Source: Doris montereyensis
Taxonomy: Eukaryota > Mollusca > Gastropoda > Nudibranchia > Dorididae
Assembly: GCA_037039925.1 (NCBI GenBank)
Contig: JAXRKP010000253.1
Location: 110,001-174,000 of the forward strand
Direction: 5' to 3'
DNA: 64,000 nucleotides
In this document: piece after piece, positions 38,145 through 48,588 of the stretch
Position numbering within the stretch: the stretch's first letter is position 1
Layout of the letters: every line of letters begins with the position of its first letter
Notes under the pieces: generated by a model
Seen by the model: the letters and a program-made list of their open reading frames with translations, nothing else
Told to the model about the DNA's origin: nothing
The model's database searches: none
Program-made: the position numbers and the translations under genes

Positions 38145-38785
38145 TCATTGGAGTTTTTTAATGGAGGTGGGAACAAATGAATTTTTATATCTTTTTGTTC
38201 TCAATATTTTGCACATGAGGCGTTGGGATCTTTGTAATCTTTTGTATTTTTATTCAAGGGATGGGACTGGCCTTGTAATATTTTCATGCCTTTTAAATAA
38301 CATTTACAAAGCACACAGTTCGTCAAATGATGGACGACTAAGTTGTATTATATTTGATGTTTTTGTTATTATCCTATTTAATTTCTTTTTATCTTTGGTG
38401 GAGATATTTCCTCCTCAGACAGTTACTCCGAAAGTCAATATACTTTGAATGGTAGTGGTGTAGAATATTTTTAAAAGTTCACTTCTTACCTCAAAAGATC
38501 TCAGTTTCGCAGAAAGTACAAACGCTGATTCGCTCGTTTGTAGAGTGTGTTCACGTGTGAGTGCCAGTTTAATTTATTATCTATTAAAATTCCTAAATAT
38601 TTATAGACACTAGTAATTTCTACGTTTTCATCGTGGATTTAAAGTGGTAGGATATTGTTGAATTTTCTCCTAAAATCGAAAATAATTTCTTTCGTTTTGG
38701 TGACATTGATCTGGTGAAATTGTCCTCACACTATCTGACAAACTTTACTACCTCCGCAAAGTAATATGACTCATCTGTATTGTAA
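38145..38785 (-). pseudogene. LINE reverse-transcriptase C-terminal remnant
   Basis: Read on the minus strand: a decayed FAEVVKFV..CEDNF, then KTKEIIFDFRRKFNN, VEITSVYKYLGILIDNKLNW, HSHVNTLYKRANQRLY, KLRSFEVRSELLKIFY and RYKNSFVPTSIKKLQ before a stop at 38145-38147. The YKYLGILID..LNW and LYFLRKLRSF patterns are typical of the RT thumb and C-terminus of L2/CR1-type non-LTR retrotransposons. It is 5'-truncated, as LINE insertions usually are, and has a Trp-to-stop change and at least one frameshift. Its 5' edge sits inside the hAT-like transposase. Confidence 0.75.
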
Positions 38786-40490
38786 GAGAAGCCCCTCTCA
38801 GCTGTTGCCTGCCCATGAGACATGGGGTAAAACAAGTCTAATGACACTCTAGAAATGTGGAAGAGTAAGCTTGTATCTTTCTGAGAAAAATGTTTCTAAT
38901 CAGAGTAATCAGTCTGTACCGTGCCAAAATTCCGTACAGGCTTGTTTTTGAACTTCTGAAGATGCCATGCCCTCCTGCAAGGTGAGATATTCAGAGATTG
39001 TCTTGTCGCAGTCCTTGACCAATACCCATTCACTAGAGTTCAGTTCTTTTAACAACATTTCTGATACTATTGCGTATGAGATTTCTTGGGTCAAGACAGG
39101 CCATTGCACGACATACAGCACACCTTATGATGGTAGCTTCTTTAAGAAAGCACTCGCTGCTTTTTTTTTTATAAAGGCCCTGTCTCCATCCTTACACTGA
39201 ACACCTGGTTTTCTGAAACACCATTCTTAATACAATCCTTTAGCACAGGCTTAGATTTGATTATCCTTCTCAATAAGGAAACAATAATTCGATGAAAACT
39301 TTCTTGCATGAAATGCAGCATTGGAAGGTCTGATTGAAACATGATGAGAAAAGGCTCTATATCCTTACAAATTGTAATGGACACTTTGATCTTTGCTTCC
39401 AACAGCTTATCCTTCCTGACTTCTTTCAAATGCTCAAATGACTTCACTTTAGGTTCTTCCTTGTTATCTCTCATTGCATCCATATACATTTTTAGTTTTG
39501 GCCAAATAACCAAAGCTCTTTCCGCAACCAAAATATTCTCAACCCATCTAATCTATGTTTGCAAAACTTAAGTGAGAAGACATTAGAACCAGTGATAGTA
39601 ACAAAGTCATCACTTCGGGCAGGTGAATCATGAAATAAATAATACAAACTATTTAAAAAATCTATCAATGAGTATCAATTTTCCAGTTACTGCCATCATC
39701 ATCATCATGGCCTGCCCTGAACGCATTGTGAACAATATGAAGTCCACATGATCCGATGTTCAGCGTGCATTGTGAACAATGTGAAGTCCACATGATCCGA
39801 TGTTCAGCGTGCATTGTGAACAATGTGAAATCCACATGATCTGATGTTCAGCGTGCATTGTGAACAATGTGAAGTCCACATGATCTGATGTTCAGCGTGC
39901 ATTGTGAACAATGTGAAGTCCACATGATCTGATGTTCAGCATGCATTGTGAACAATGTGAAGTCCACATGATCCGATGTTCAGCTTGCATTGTGAACAAT
40001 GTCAAGTCCACATGATCTGATGTTCAGCGTGCATTATGAACAATGTGAAGTCCACATGATCTGATGTTCAGCGTGCATTGTGAACAATGTGAAGTCCACA
40101 TGATCCGATGTTCAGCATGTATGATCCGATGTTCAGCGTGCATTGTGAACAATGTGAAGTCCACATGATCCGATGTTCAGCATGCATTGTGAACAATGTG
40201 AAATCCACATGATCCGATGTTCAGCATGCATTGTGAACAATGTGAAGTCCACATGATCTGATGTTCAGCATGCACTGTGAACAATGTGAAATCTGCATGA
40301 TCCGATGTTCAGCATGCATTGTGAACAATGTGAAGTCCACATGATCTGATGTTCCAGCATCTTCTTTGAACGGTTGTTGGACTTGAGTGTTCTTGTTAAT
40401 TCAAGATAAAATTTCTTGTTAACTGCTGGTCCATCCATTGAAATTTGAATCATGTTTTTTATATTTGTCTCCAGGTATGCATCCATTAAT
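38785..40490 (-). pseudogene. hAT-like transposase pseudogene with internal minisatellite
   Basis: Blocks on the minus strand run in order: NMIQISMDGPAVNKKFYLEL (about 40460-40400), IGSCGLHIVHNAFRAG (from the last repeat unit at about 39760 onward), FHDSPARSDDFVTITGSNVF (about 39625-39565), AERALVIWPKLKMYMDAMR (about 39525-39470), KSFEHLKEVRKDKLLEAKIK and SDLPMLHFMQESF (39450-39300), and near the C-terminus PMSHGQATAERGFSYN (about 38830-38785). The SHGQA..ERGFS motif is the hAT C-terminal region. Frameshifts and stops abound. The IGSCGLHIVH segment has been amplified into a 44-bp minisatellite (39721-40356), and the C-terminus is cut by the LINE at 38785. Multi-copy relatives are expected in lophotrochozoan and cnidarian genomes. 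Confidence 0.65.
39721..40356. repeat. 44-bp minisatellite, 14 full units
   Basis: Unit GTGCATTGTGAACAATGTGA AGTCCACATGATCCGATGTT CAGC, 14 full copies plus one partial (ATGTATGATCCGATGTTCAG near 40118). Variation is mostly C/T at one site and G/A at two others. Its reverse complement encodes LNIGSCGLHIVHNA of the surrounding transposase. At 44 bp each unit shifts the frame. Confidence 0.95.
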
Positions 40491-40699
40491 TATACTGTTT
40501 AACAGATTTAGTCAGATGGCACTTCCTGTGACATCCAGTGAGCAAAGATTTTTCTCTCGTGAGATATGCGTCATGGTTACGAGAGCGCGAGAAATGTCAA
40601 TTTTTTGTGGGTCTCACATCAATTTTGTGAGGGTTGGCAAGTCTGAATTACAAGTACTCTTCTTTCTCATTTTTCCACTTTTTGACTGAATTATTTCAT

Positions 40700-41404
40700 G
40701 TAAGTGGCTTCATTTTCAAAAACTAAGAAAAAATATAAAAAAAATATAAAGTTTTTCGGAATGCTGAGATTGGATGTACTGAAACACAATAATAAAAAAA
40801 GGACTTTTATTAATACTACCATACTGTGAATAATGCTGTTTTCGACAAAATAGAAAGATATACGAGTCGACATGATGCTAATGATATATAGGTAAATTAT
40901 AATACATGTAATTGTATAAAAATTGGGATTAAAGAGGACAGCTTGAAATTAGATAAGTTAAGATTGTGTAAATATTTGTAATCTATCAGCACTGTGAGCT
41001 ACCCTGTTTATCTAGGAGTATGTGTGCATGTATAATTTTTTTTTGATTTTCATTGTCCTTATTGAATTAATAATACATTGTAAAGTGCCTTTGACACTTT
41101 GAGCATTCTTGTAATTAATGTAATGGAGATTGTCGCTCTGTAAATTCCTTGTTATTGTTATTATTATTTAGTTACAATTTTAATTACTTTTTTCTTCAAT
41201 AGAAGAGGAACAAATAAAAGGATTTGTACAGCTTTATCATTGACGTTAAATCTTTTGTTTCTTTGAATCTCTTCAGTCAACACTACATTTTATCAAAAAG
41301 TACATTTACATCTTGATACTGTGTGATACCACAAAAACATTAAACACCTTGCCTGTTTGTAAACCTCCACCCAAAATATATTGTCTACATAAAATCGTCT
41401 ATGT
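40700..41404. other. No gene recognised
   Basis: AT-rich spacer with T-runs, followed by a poly-G run at 41406-41424. No exon or element ends seen. Confidence 0.45.
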
Positions 41405-41424
41405 TGGGGGGGGGGGGGGGGGGG

Positions 41425-41755
41425 TTAAGGCGTTATAACGTAACCGTAACCACGGCACAGGTTCAAGCCCCACGGCTGGTACAGGTGGGTTTTTTTGTTG
41501 TCTTTTTTCTCTCGCAACTTTGTACTCTTAGGAAAGGTACTTCACTCCGGTGTGAATAAGTACCCAGCTATAGGTAGAGAAAGATCTTGTAGGAGTGTTA
41601 GTACGAAAAGCCTAACTTGCTTGTGTAATGTATGCTCCCCTGGGAGTTGAGAATGAAATGGCCTGTTGGGGGATAAATAATGTACAGTCGGTGAGCTTGT
41701 ACTTGTGGAGAAATACAAACTATAAATCCATCTTTATCTTTGTCTAAATATATAT
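41425..41755 (+). mobile_element. tRNA-derived SINE, family D
   Basis: A B-box-like GCACAGGTTCAAGCCCCACG lies near 41454. The conserved middle reads AGGAAAGGTACTTCACTCCG and GTGTGAATAAGTACCCAGCT, and the tail ends CAAACTATAAATCCATCTTT. The same tail appears alone at 25960-26035. Confidence 0.65.
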
Positions 41756-41759
41756 CATA

Positions 41760-44700
41760 AAAAATGAAATCAAATTGCACAATTTTAAACAGCAAAAAAT
41801 CAGACATCTCTACACAATTTTGTATCATCCATCACAATCTTTATTCATTTAGACTCAAACTCAAATTTCAAAATTGGAGTTCAACACAACTTTCTTCATG
41901 AAAACACAAAAGGAATCACTGAAGCGTTTCTATGGCAAAAAGCATTCATTTGAATAAATAATTATTCAGGGAAATGAACGATAGCCTGTTGAGGTGTCAA
42001 TTACAATATGCCTATAGGATTTATCTTGAGGCAAGTTATCTTTAGTCAAGTTTGGTCATGAACAATAAAAGTTGCCTCATCAGGCTTTCCTGATGGATGA
42101 GTAAATATAGTCTTCATCATAAAGTTATCGTGGCCAATTTTTTATTTGGTTTTTTTAAAATAATTAGCCCAATATTTTTAAGTCTCAATCTGTATAATAC
42201 TATATACAATATCAAATATGTCTGTTGTCATACAACATAAAAAAAAGTGAAATGCAAATTTAGTTTTTATGTTTCAAAAATGCATGTAGCAATGAGGCAT
42301 TAGGATATAACAAAAGTGTTGTGGTTGAGATAGACATCTAGAAATTCAATCAAGATATTTTGATAGATGAGACTCTTCTTAACTCGACAAAGAAGTCCAA
42401 AACCTATTTCCTCATTCTTCATACATACATTAAAATGTCAAAACAGAAACCATACCAGTACTTTTGTATATGGATCTTCATGTCTCCTACATCTGACTCT
42501 TTCTTAGACCGTGTATTAAGATGATGATAAAAGAAAGATTTTAACAGGAAGGGAAGAGAAATAGTCAACTGAAAGGCTGTCTAAAAGTAAGATCATATAT
42601 CATTGGGGTGTTTTCTCATAACACACAGACAGCAAATAAATGTTACTTTATAAATATATATATAGCTATAATGTGGTTCTCCTTGCATGTTACTTTCCTA
42701 GCAAAAGTTTATCTATTTCAATGTGCCAAATTTCTATTCAGACACATAAAGGATTCTGCTTTTGAACTATTGAATTGAAAATATTATTATCAACGCTTCA
42801 GCCAAACAAGGAAGGAAGCAAGATATTACGGTAAAAACGTTAGACTTAGCTTCTGTATTCCATTCTTCAATGTCTAACTATTCTGTCCACAAAAAAGTGA
42901 TACTTATCATTTCTATCTATATAATTTAAAATCCTTTCTTACAACTTCTCACTCATATTTCATAAGTTCGTTTTGTTTTGTTATTGTAAAACAGTTCTCT
43001 TTCAACCAATTTTTTTACTCTATTCATATTTCATAAGTGAGTTTTGTTTTGATATTGTAAAACAGTTCTTTTTCAACCATTTTTTTTACTCTTATTCTGT
43101 TAGTCCATAAATCAAGGTACCAAAATTTTAATTTTTGTGATTTTGTCCTTTTTGTACCTTTATTGCTTGAGATATGATCTATGTTTTTTTGGACCGTATA
43201 ATAATAAAATAAATACTACAAGAACATTAACAGGCCAATTAAAACATTACTGAGTGATATAAAGACTGGTGCCTGTTTTAATTTTATGCATGAGACGTGT
43301 TCATCAGGCTAAAGGACATATTTCTTTCAAGGGGCCTCTTTCTGTCAAAGTAAGCTCATGAAAAGTCAGATGAAATAAGAGCAAATGATAACACTACAAA
43401 ACCCATTTTGAATAAAAAATTTACTGAGCGTCGCCTTAATACTTGTGTTGTATTCATGAAATAATTCAACACATGCCGAAGGACAAAATTATTACCAGGA
43501 AAGGAAATGTGTGCAGGTTATTTTGTCAAGAATCCTTTGATGATTAACAATATACAGGAATCATCAGTTACATTTGTGAGATTAGAATGTTTATTTTCTT
43601 CTTTCAGGAAAGAACATTTAAAAAAAAAAAAGGTGTATAGGGCATATGTATCACCTTATTAAAACTATTATACGTCTTCACATACTGGACAAAGTTACAA
43701 AACAAAGCATGATATAAGTTACTCAAAAAAGGAGCAAGAGAAATCAGATGGCTTCCATTTGGCTAAATCAGAACTTATTTTGGACATTGGACATTTGTTT
43801 CATTGCCCTGATAATGTTTTCCAAAGCTAAAGGCAGAGCTCTGAAAATTGTGAACATAAATGATTGCATTTTTTATATTGATTAAAAGAGCACTATCCCA
43901 AAACTATTGTCTTCACAGTCATGGCTCCGAGTTCAAATTCAAGGCAATGCTCAAATAAAACATTAACTATTAAAACTACCAAAGACCTGCTTCATGATGT
44001 CAAAATTACAAGCGAGAATGTTTTTTGTCTCTCTCTCTCTCTTGACACATATATGCATAATTTTATAGCGTCCATGAATGCAACTTACGTATTTACTATG
44101 AATCGTACGTGTCAAATTGACAGGATTAAAAGGAAAAGAGAAGAGCAAAAAAGAACCCTGTTTACAGTAACTAGTCATGCGACTGCAAATTGTGATAAAT
44201 GAGGCATTGCTAGTATAAAGCATTATGGTAAATGTATTTTATGCATGTGAATGTGAGTTTGTAAAAATCATACTGTTTAACAGATGGGAATCACACAAAA
44301 AACGGAAACAAAAGAAGAAACTAAAACAAAGATTCAGCACAAACAAACAAGAAACCCTTTGTTAGTCATCGTACATCTTGAAACAATTAGGTATTTGTCA
44401 GGAAATCCTACTGTTTTTAACCCTACAATCGCTCAGCATACAAAATAGCCATAGATCTCTACTAACACTGCATCCATTGCCTGTCCAAGTATTCAACACA
44501 CTGACTGGCGTTTGACCATTGTATTTCTGTTGCCTGATCAACAAACCAACTGGCATTTAGTTTAGCAGATAAGGGCTGAACATGAGATGGTCTAAGAAAT
44601 CAGTCAATTTTTGCTAGTTTAGAGAGATAAAAAAAAAAACAACTTTCCCAGTACCTTCCTCACTTAAATCACATTTATTAATTTCAATATCATAGAAACA

Positions 44701-46160
44701 GGAGGCAGAGGTGTATTTTGAGGTCTGATTTGATGTATTGCTCAAAACAATACCCATTGACTGGCCTAGCACTAAACACGGTTCCGTCTGTTGACCAAGG
44801 GTCTCATCAACTTTATGACTACCATAGGTGTGTAAGTGTCCAGAGCGATTTGCCATTTATATTTTGGCCATGCATGCAGGAGTATTTCTAACTTCAGGGT
44901 GAATCTCATTAACAGAACCATCCGTAAAATGTGTCATGCAAGTGCAACTTGCAAGTATAAGAATCTTTGGCTTGGAGCACTCTGCAGAAGGCACAAAACC
45001 AATTTTGAAATGGACGCTTCTGCATATTCTGCGTCTCTAACTCTTAATTTTAAAAATCTTAAGTGCCTTCTAAATAAGATAGTTGACCATTACTTTCTTC
45101 ATCTGTTCGAAGAGTCTGTTTTCTTTGGCTTGGTGTATAATTTATCATAGCAGGATTGTGTGGCTTAAGCATCATTTTGTAAGTAATAAAGAGTAAGGAT
45201 CAATTTCAAATGTGACCCAGATGTAGCCTTTTAAAGGACAAAACAAAATAAAGGCTTTCTTGATAAGAAAAATCGACTGGATGCTAGGGCAACTTTGATG
45301 ATTTAGGTCAGTGCCTTGTATGCAAGGTGAGCAGACAACCTACACTGTGTCACATGATACATAGTTAGCAGTTCAGGTCTTTCACTTCATTTAACCAACG
45401 ACTTAAAATCTTTAAAACTGAGATTAATTATTGAGGCTGAGTTTTCCAATCTAAATATCTCATAAACTTATCTCTTAAAACTAAATCACAACATAAGACA
45501 GAAGTGTGCCACAGCTTTGAAAAGGCAGAGAGCAGTTAAGTACTTCTCCTGAGCACATGAGAGAAACGATGGTTTGAAAAAGAGGTGCCATCAAATGATA
45601 AATAAGAACACAAAAGGAAATATTCAAGCTCATGTTTATGCATAAAATGTAACAAATACTTAGAAGCAGAACCCACAAGGGATGATTACCAACTGCAAAA
45701 CAATTCATAATGTGAATGAAAGATCAGCATCTGTCGATCCATCGATGTAGTCTTTGAAAAACAGATCAACAAAAATCACAAGTGAAAATAATATCTTAAA
45801 ATGCCCCGCTTAGAAATACCCCTGCTTCATAAAGTTTGTCAATGGAATAAATTTCCTACTCAGTAAAGTAATTCATATTTCACTTTCACCCTTGAGATGC
45901 CATGGATGTCATTCAATAAATTTATTAGTTCTTAACAACTGCAATGTCAACAAGTGTGAATGAATGTGAAAGCAATAGCTGATTGGTACAATCAAATATA
46001 TTGTTTTGAAGAGAACTCTTCAAACACGGAACACAGGGGAAAATGGGGAATTTATCAATGCAAGAAACCGGAGAGGATGATCACAACACCAAGGTAACCT
46101 TGAGTAAAATAAAGAGGACAGCGGTAATGAGTGATGTGAATCAGTGATAAGCTTCTCATT
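41760..46160. other. No gene recognised; possible 3'-UTR of 46169 exon
   Basis: About 4.4 kb of AT-rich sequence without a supported exon on either strand. It contains a tandem duplication (42957-43091). A minus-strand AATAAA lies near 41841-41846, which could end a transcript reading leftward from the candidate terminal exon at 46225-46169. Confidence 0.35.
42957..43091. repeat. Tandem duplication, about 65 bp unit
   Basis: TTTCATAAGTTCGTTTTGTT ... AAACAGTTCTCTTTCAACCA recurs immediately as TTTCATAAGTGAGTTTTGTT ... AAACAGTTCTTTTTCAACCA. Confidence 0.8.
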
Positions 46161-46168
46161 TTGTCTTT

Positions 46169-46225
46169 TTAGTACAGACTTTGTCCTTTCTGCTGCATGA
46201 CAAAGTCATCAACAATGGGAGCAAT
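46169..46225 (-). CDS. Candidate alternative terminal exon (19 codons)
   Basis: On the minus strand a good acceptor (TTTGTTGTTTGTTCAG) is followed by ATTGCTCCC..., encoding IAPIVDDFVMQQKGQSLY and a TAA. The phase is zero, which matches the donor of the NRBP1 exon 50002-50150. It could therefore be an alternative last exon of that gene, the last exon of an unrecognised gene, or a chance frame. I do not recognise the peptide. No other exon is seen between it and 48589. Confidence 0.25.
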   Translation of the reverse strand: MAPIVDDFVMQQKGQSLY

Positions 46226-46446
46226 CTGAACAAACAACAAAATAAAAACCAAATCAATCCTTCCCATATCTCAATCATAATAGCCTTTCTAATATGCAAG
46301 TGTGAAAGTTATGGAATTTGTTTTTACTGAAAGCCTTTATTGCAAGGTGTTTCTCTTTAGAGAAAAAACAAAGTTAGAATTCAGTTGCCTTTTTCCTTCC
46401 AAGATTATTTGAAAACAAGAATTATCAACCATTCTTTTTATCATAA

Positions 46447-46715
46447 ATAAAGTTTCCTCAAGGCCATCACAGCCCATAGAACTGGATTGTATCCCAGCTT
46501 CTATAACGTGAAACAGAATAGGTGATGAAACATTGCCCCGCCCGAGCGGGATGCTAGTCTGTAGCAGAATGTACTTCCCAGCTGATGCTAGTACCCATTT
46601 GTACCTGTGTTGAGTGTAAAAGGAACACAACGACAGGCCTAGCATTGCTAGGATTCAAACCCACGATCTTACGATCCCAACTCAGATAGTCTAACCACAA
46701 GGCTATTGACGCAAC
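46447..46715 (-). mobile_element. tRNA-derived SINE, family B
   Basis: Minus-strand copy of the 31985 SINE. The tRNA head includes GTGGGTTTGAATCCTAGCAA (B-box), followed by the central domain containing AGGTACAAATGGGTACTAGC and a tail near CTTGAGGAAACTTTATTTAT. Confidence 0.75.
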
Positions 46716-46771
46716 ACTTCTTATCATAGCAAACATAAACTGTGTTGACAATGTAAACCAACTTTAAACTA

Positions 46772-47527
46772 CACTCAAACCTCGCTCTACTGCCTCCTAC
46801 TATACCGCCATGTCTTGCTTACCGCCAACGTTTCACCTTTATATGGATCAGACCGTATACAGAAATAATGAAATTACTCATTATACCACCATCCTAAAAT
46901 GATTTGGCATTAACGTTTTTAAGGTAACTATTGTAAAATACAATTAGTTACACACTGCCATCATGCATCACCATCCTGTTCCTCAAAGTGATGAAAGCCG
47001 GTAGAATCTAGTTTGACTTGGTCAAAGATTGCAGAGTCAAACACACACAAAAGTATCAGCACCTTGTGTGTCATACATGCAATTCACCACTCCTTTCTCA
47101 CTCTACATAATTCTGGGCTACTGAAACCAAGACAGATGCGTGGTATGTTTTCAGGCCTACCCATTACATGCAGTTGCAATTTTGTTTCATTGAAGTTTCC
47201 CCGTCCATTAACCCACACTACTTCTACTGCGATAGGCCTACAACTACATGTACTACTACTACTACTACTACATTGTATGTAAGTAGCATTTTCCCATGCA
47301 GTGGGCCTACATTGTATTACTTACTTTAGGCAGCACATAAGGCCGACCTACATTGTATTGCCATATTAAAATTCTTCTCCGGCTCTTGTATATCCACATG
47401 TTCTTTACATCAATATTGATTATCTCTCATGTAGTGCTGGCTAAGGACGTTCTCGTTATAATACCCTTCCCTTTACTTAATAAGTTATCACTGGCACAAC
47501 AGTTGGCGGTATAACGAGATTTGAGTG
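46772..47527. mobile_element. MITE with ACTCAAACCTCG ends
   Basis: CACTCAAACCTCGCTCTACT (46772) is inverted at GGCGGTATAACGAGATTTGA GTG (to 47527). Ends of this style are seen in Tc1-mariner/pogo-derived MITEs. A TA precedes the left end; the right flank is CA. The interior has no transposase. A partial sister copy is at 17979-18230. Confidence 0.55.
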
Positions 47528-47905
47528 CACACTGGTGTTGGTGGTACCCTTAGTAAAAACAGATCCAATTATCCAGCTACTTCAACTCAAGAGAACTAAA
47601 AAATTTTGCACAAGACAAGCTTACTGACATAAGTAAATGAAATAAAATATCTGTATGATACAGATCGATTTAAAAAAAAAAAAAGCCAATTAAAAGACAC
47701 ATGAATAATGAGAACAAAGAGCTGATTAAATTGCACAGAAACGTTATACAGACTTAGATTGAACCCGAGTAAAAATCTTACTTTTAGCAGGCAACTAAAA
47801 TGATGTCAGCTGAAGTGAAGAGAAAGACAAAACAAAATGGAAGGGGTAGGGGTAGATGATGAACGAGAGTGGAAAGGAAGAACATGATGGCAAATGGGGA
47901 ACTAA

Positions 47906-48530
47906 CCCTTTCCTGCCTAACCTGCTGGCCAGCCTGTTTGCACCCATTGTTATTAAAATCAGTTTTTCATGGTTTTTTGGGTGTTTTGTTATTCTTTTTA
48001 AATTTATTCATTTACAGGAATGATTGTATTGGACAGAAACACTGATATTAATAACATTGAACACTGTAAATGGTACCATTTGAGTGTCGAATAGGTCTGT
48101 CGTCCACAGGCACGGCAGTTTCGATTTCGCCTGCTAACGCATTGCTCGCCTCGGTGTCGATAGATTTAAATCTAGATCTATCGCTTTTTCTTCTTCATCA
48201 TTCCCTCGTCATCACTCAAAATCAGTTAAAACTTCTTCAATATCGGAGTCTTTATCATTTTTATCACGGTTTAGAGTTCTATTGGGCCCTAAATCGCCGT
48301 TCATCTCCTCTCTCAATTCGCGGAGCCAGCTTTACATGCGTTGAAGTTGAAATGCCATTTTGCCGGTCGACGACCTCTGAACTTTGAAAAATCGTAGAAT
48401 ATTGACCAAACCACGAGGAAGAGTTCTGTTTCCTTCTAAAAATCCTGTGAAATCTCGTGAATAAGTTACGATAGGTCGTGACCTCGCGAGATGTCGGCAG
48501 TCCTCAGCGGGCGCATTAGGCAGGATTGGG
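47906..48530. mobile_element. piggyBac-like MITE in NRBP1 3' region
   Basis: Left end CCCTTTCCTGCCTAAC (after CTAA, 47902-47905) is inverted at TTAGGCAGGATTGGG (before TTAA, 48531-48534). TTAA target sites and CCC(T/A) ends fit piggyBac-type MITEs; the left TTAA has one substitution. The element lies only about 55 bp beyond the NRBP1 stop codon. It includes a minus-strand AATAAA near 48003-48008 that may serve as that gene's poly(A) signal. Confidence 0.55.
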
Positions 48531-48588
48531 TTAAGAGCATGTGAACAGAAATTATGATTAAGAAAGGATGAGCAACTCTTGGAATCAA

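Noticed and set aside
39721..40356. CRISPR array
   Set aside because: The repeats are directly adjacent 44-bp units with no unique spacers, in a eukaryotic genome, and encode a transposase motif.
40438..40689. Plus-strand frame with ALPVTSSEQRFFS, like a hAT C-terminus
   Set aside because: The match is short, nothing else of a hAT protein lies on that strand around it, and the minus strand of part of it encodes the better-supported transposase block.
43921..45150. Open frames of 80-105 codons at 43921, 44614 and 44836
   Set aside because: No recognisable motif, splice signals or codon bias; lengths are as expected by chance in this base composition.
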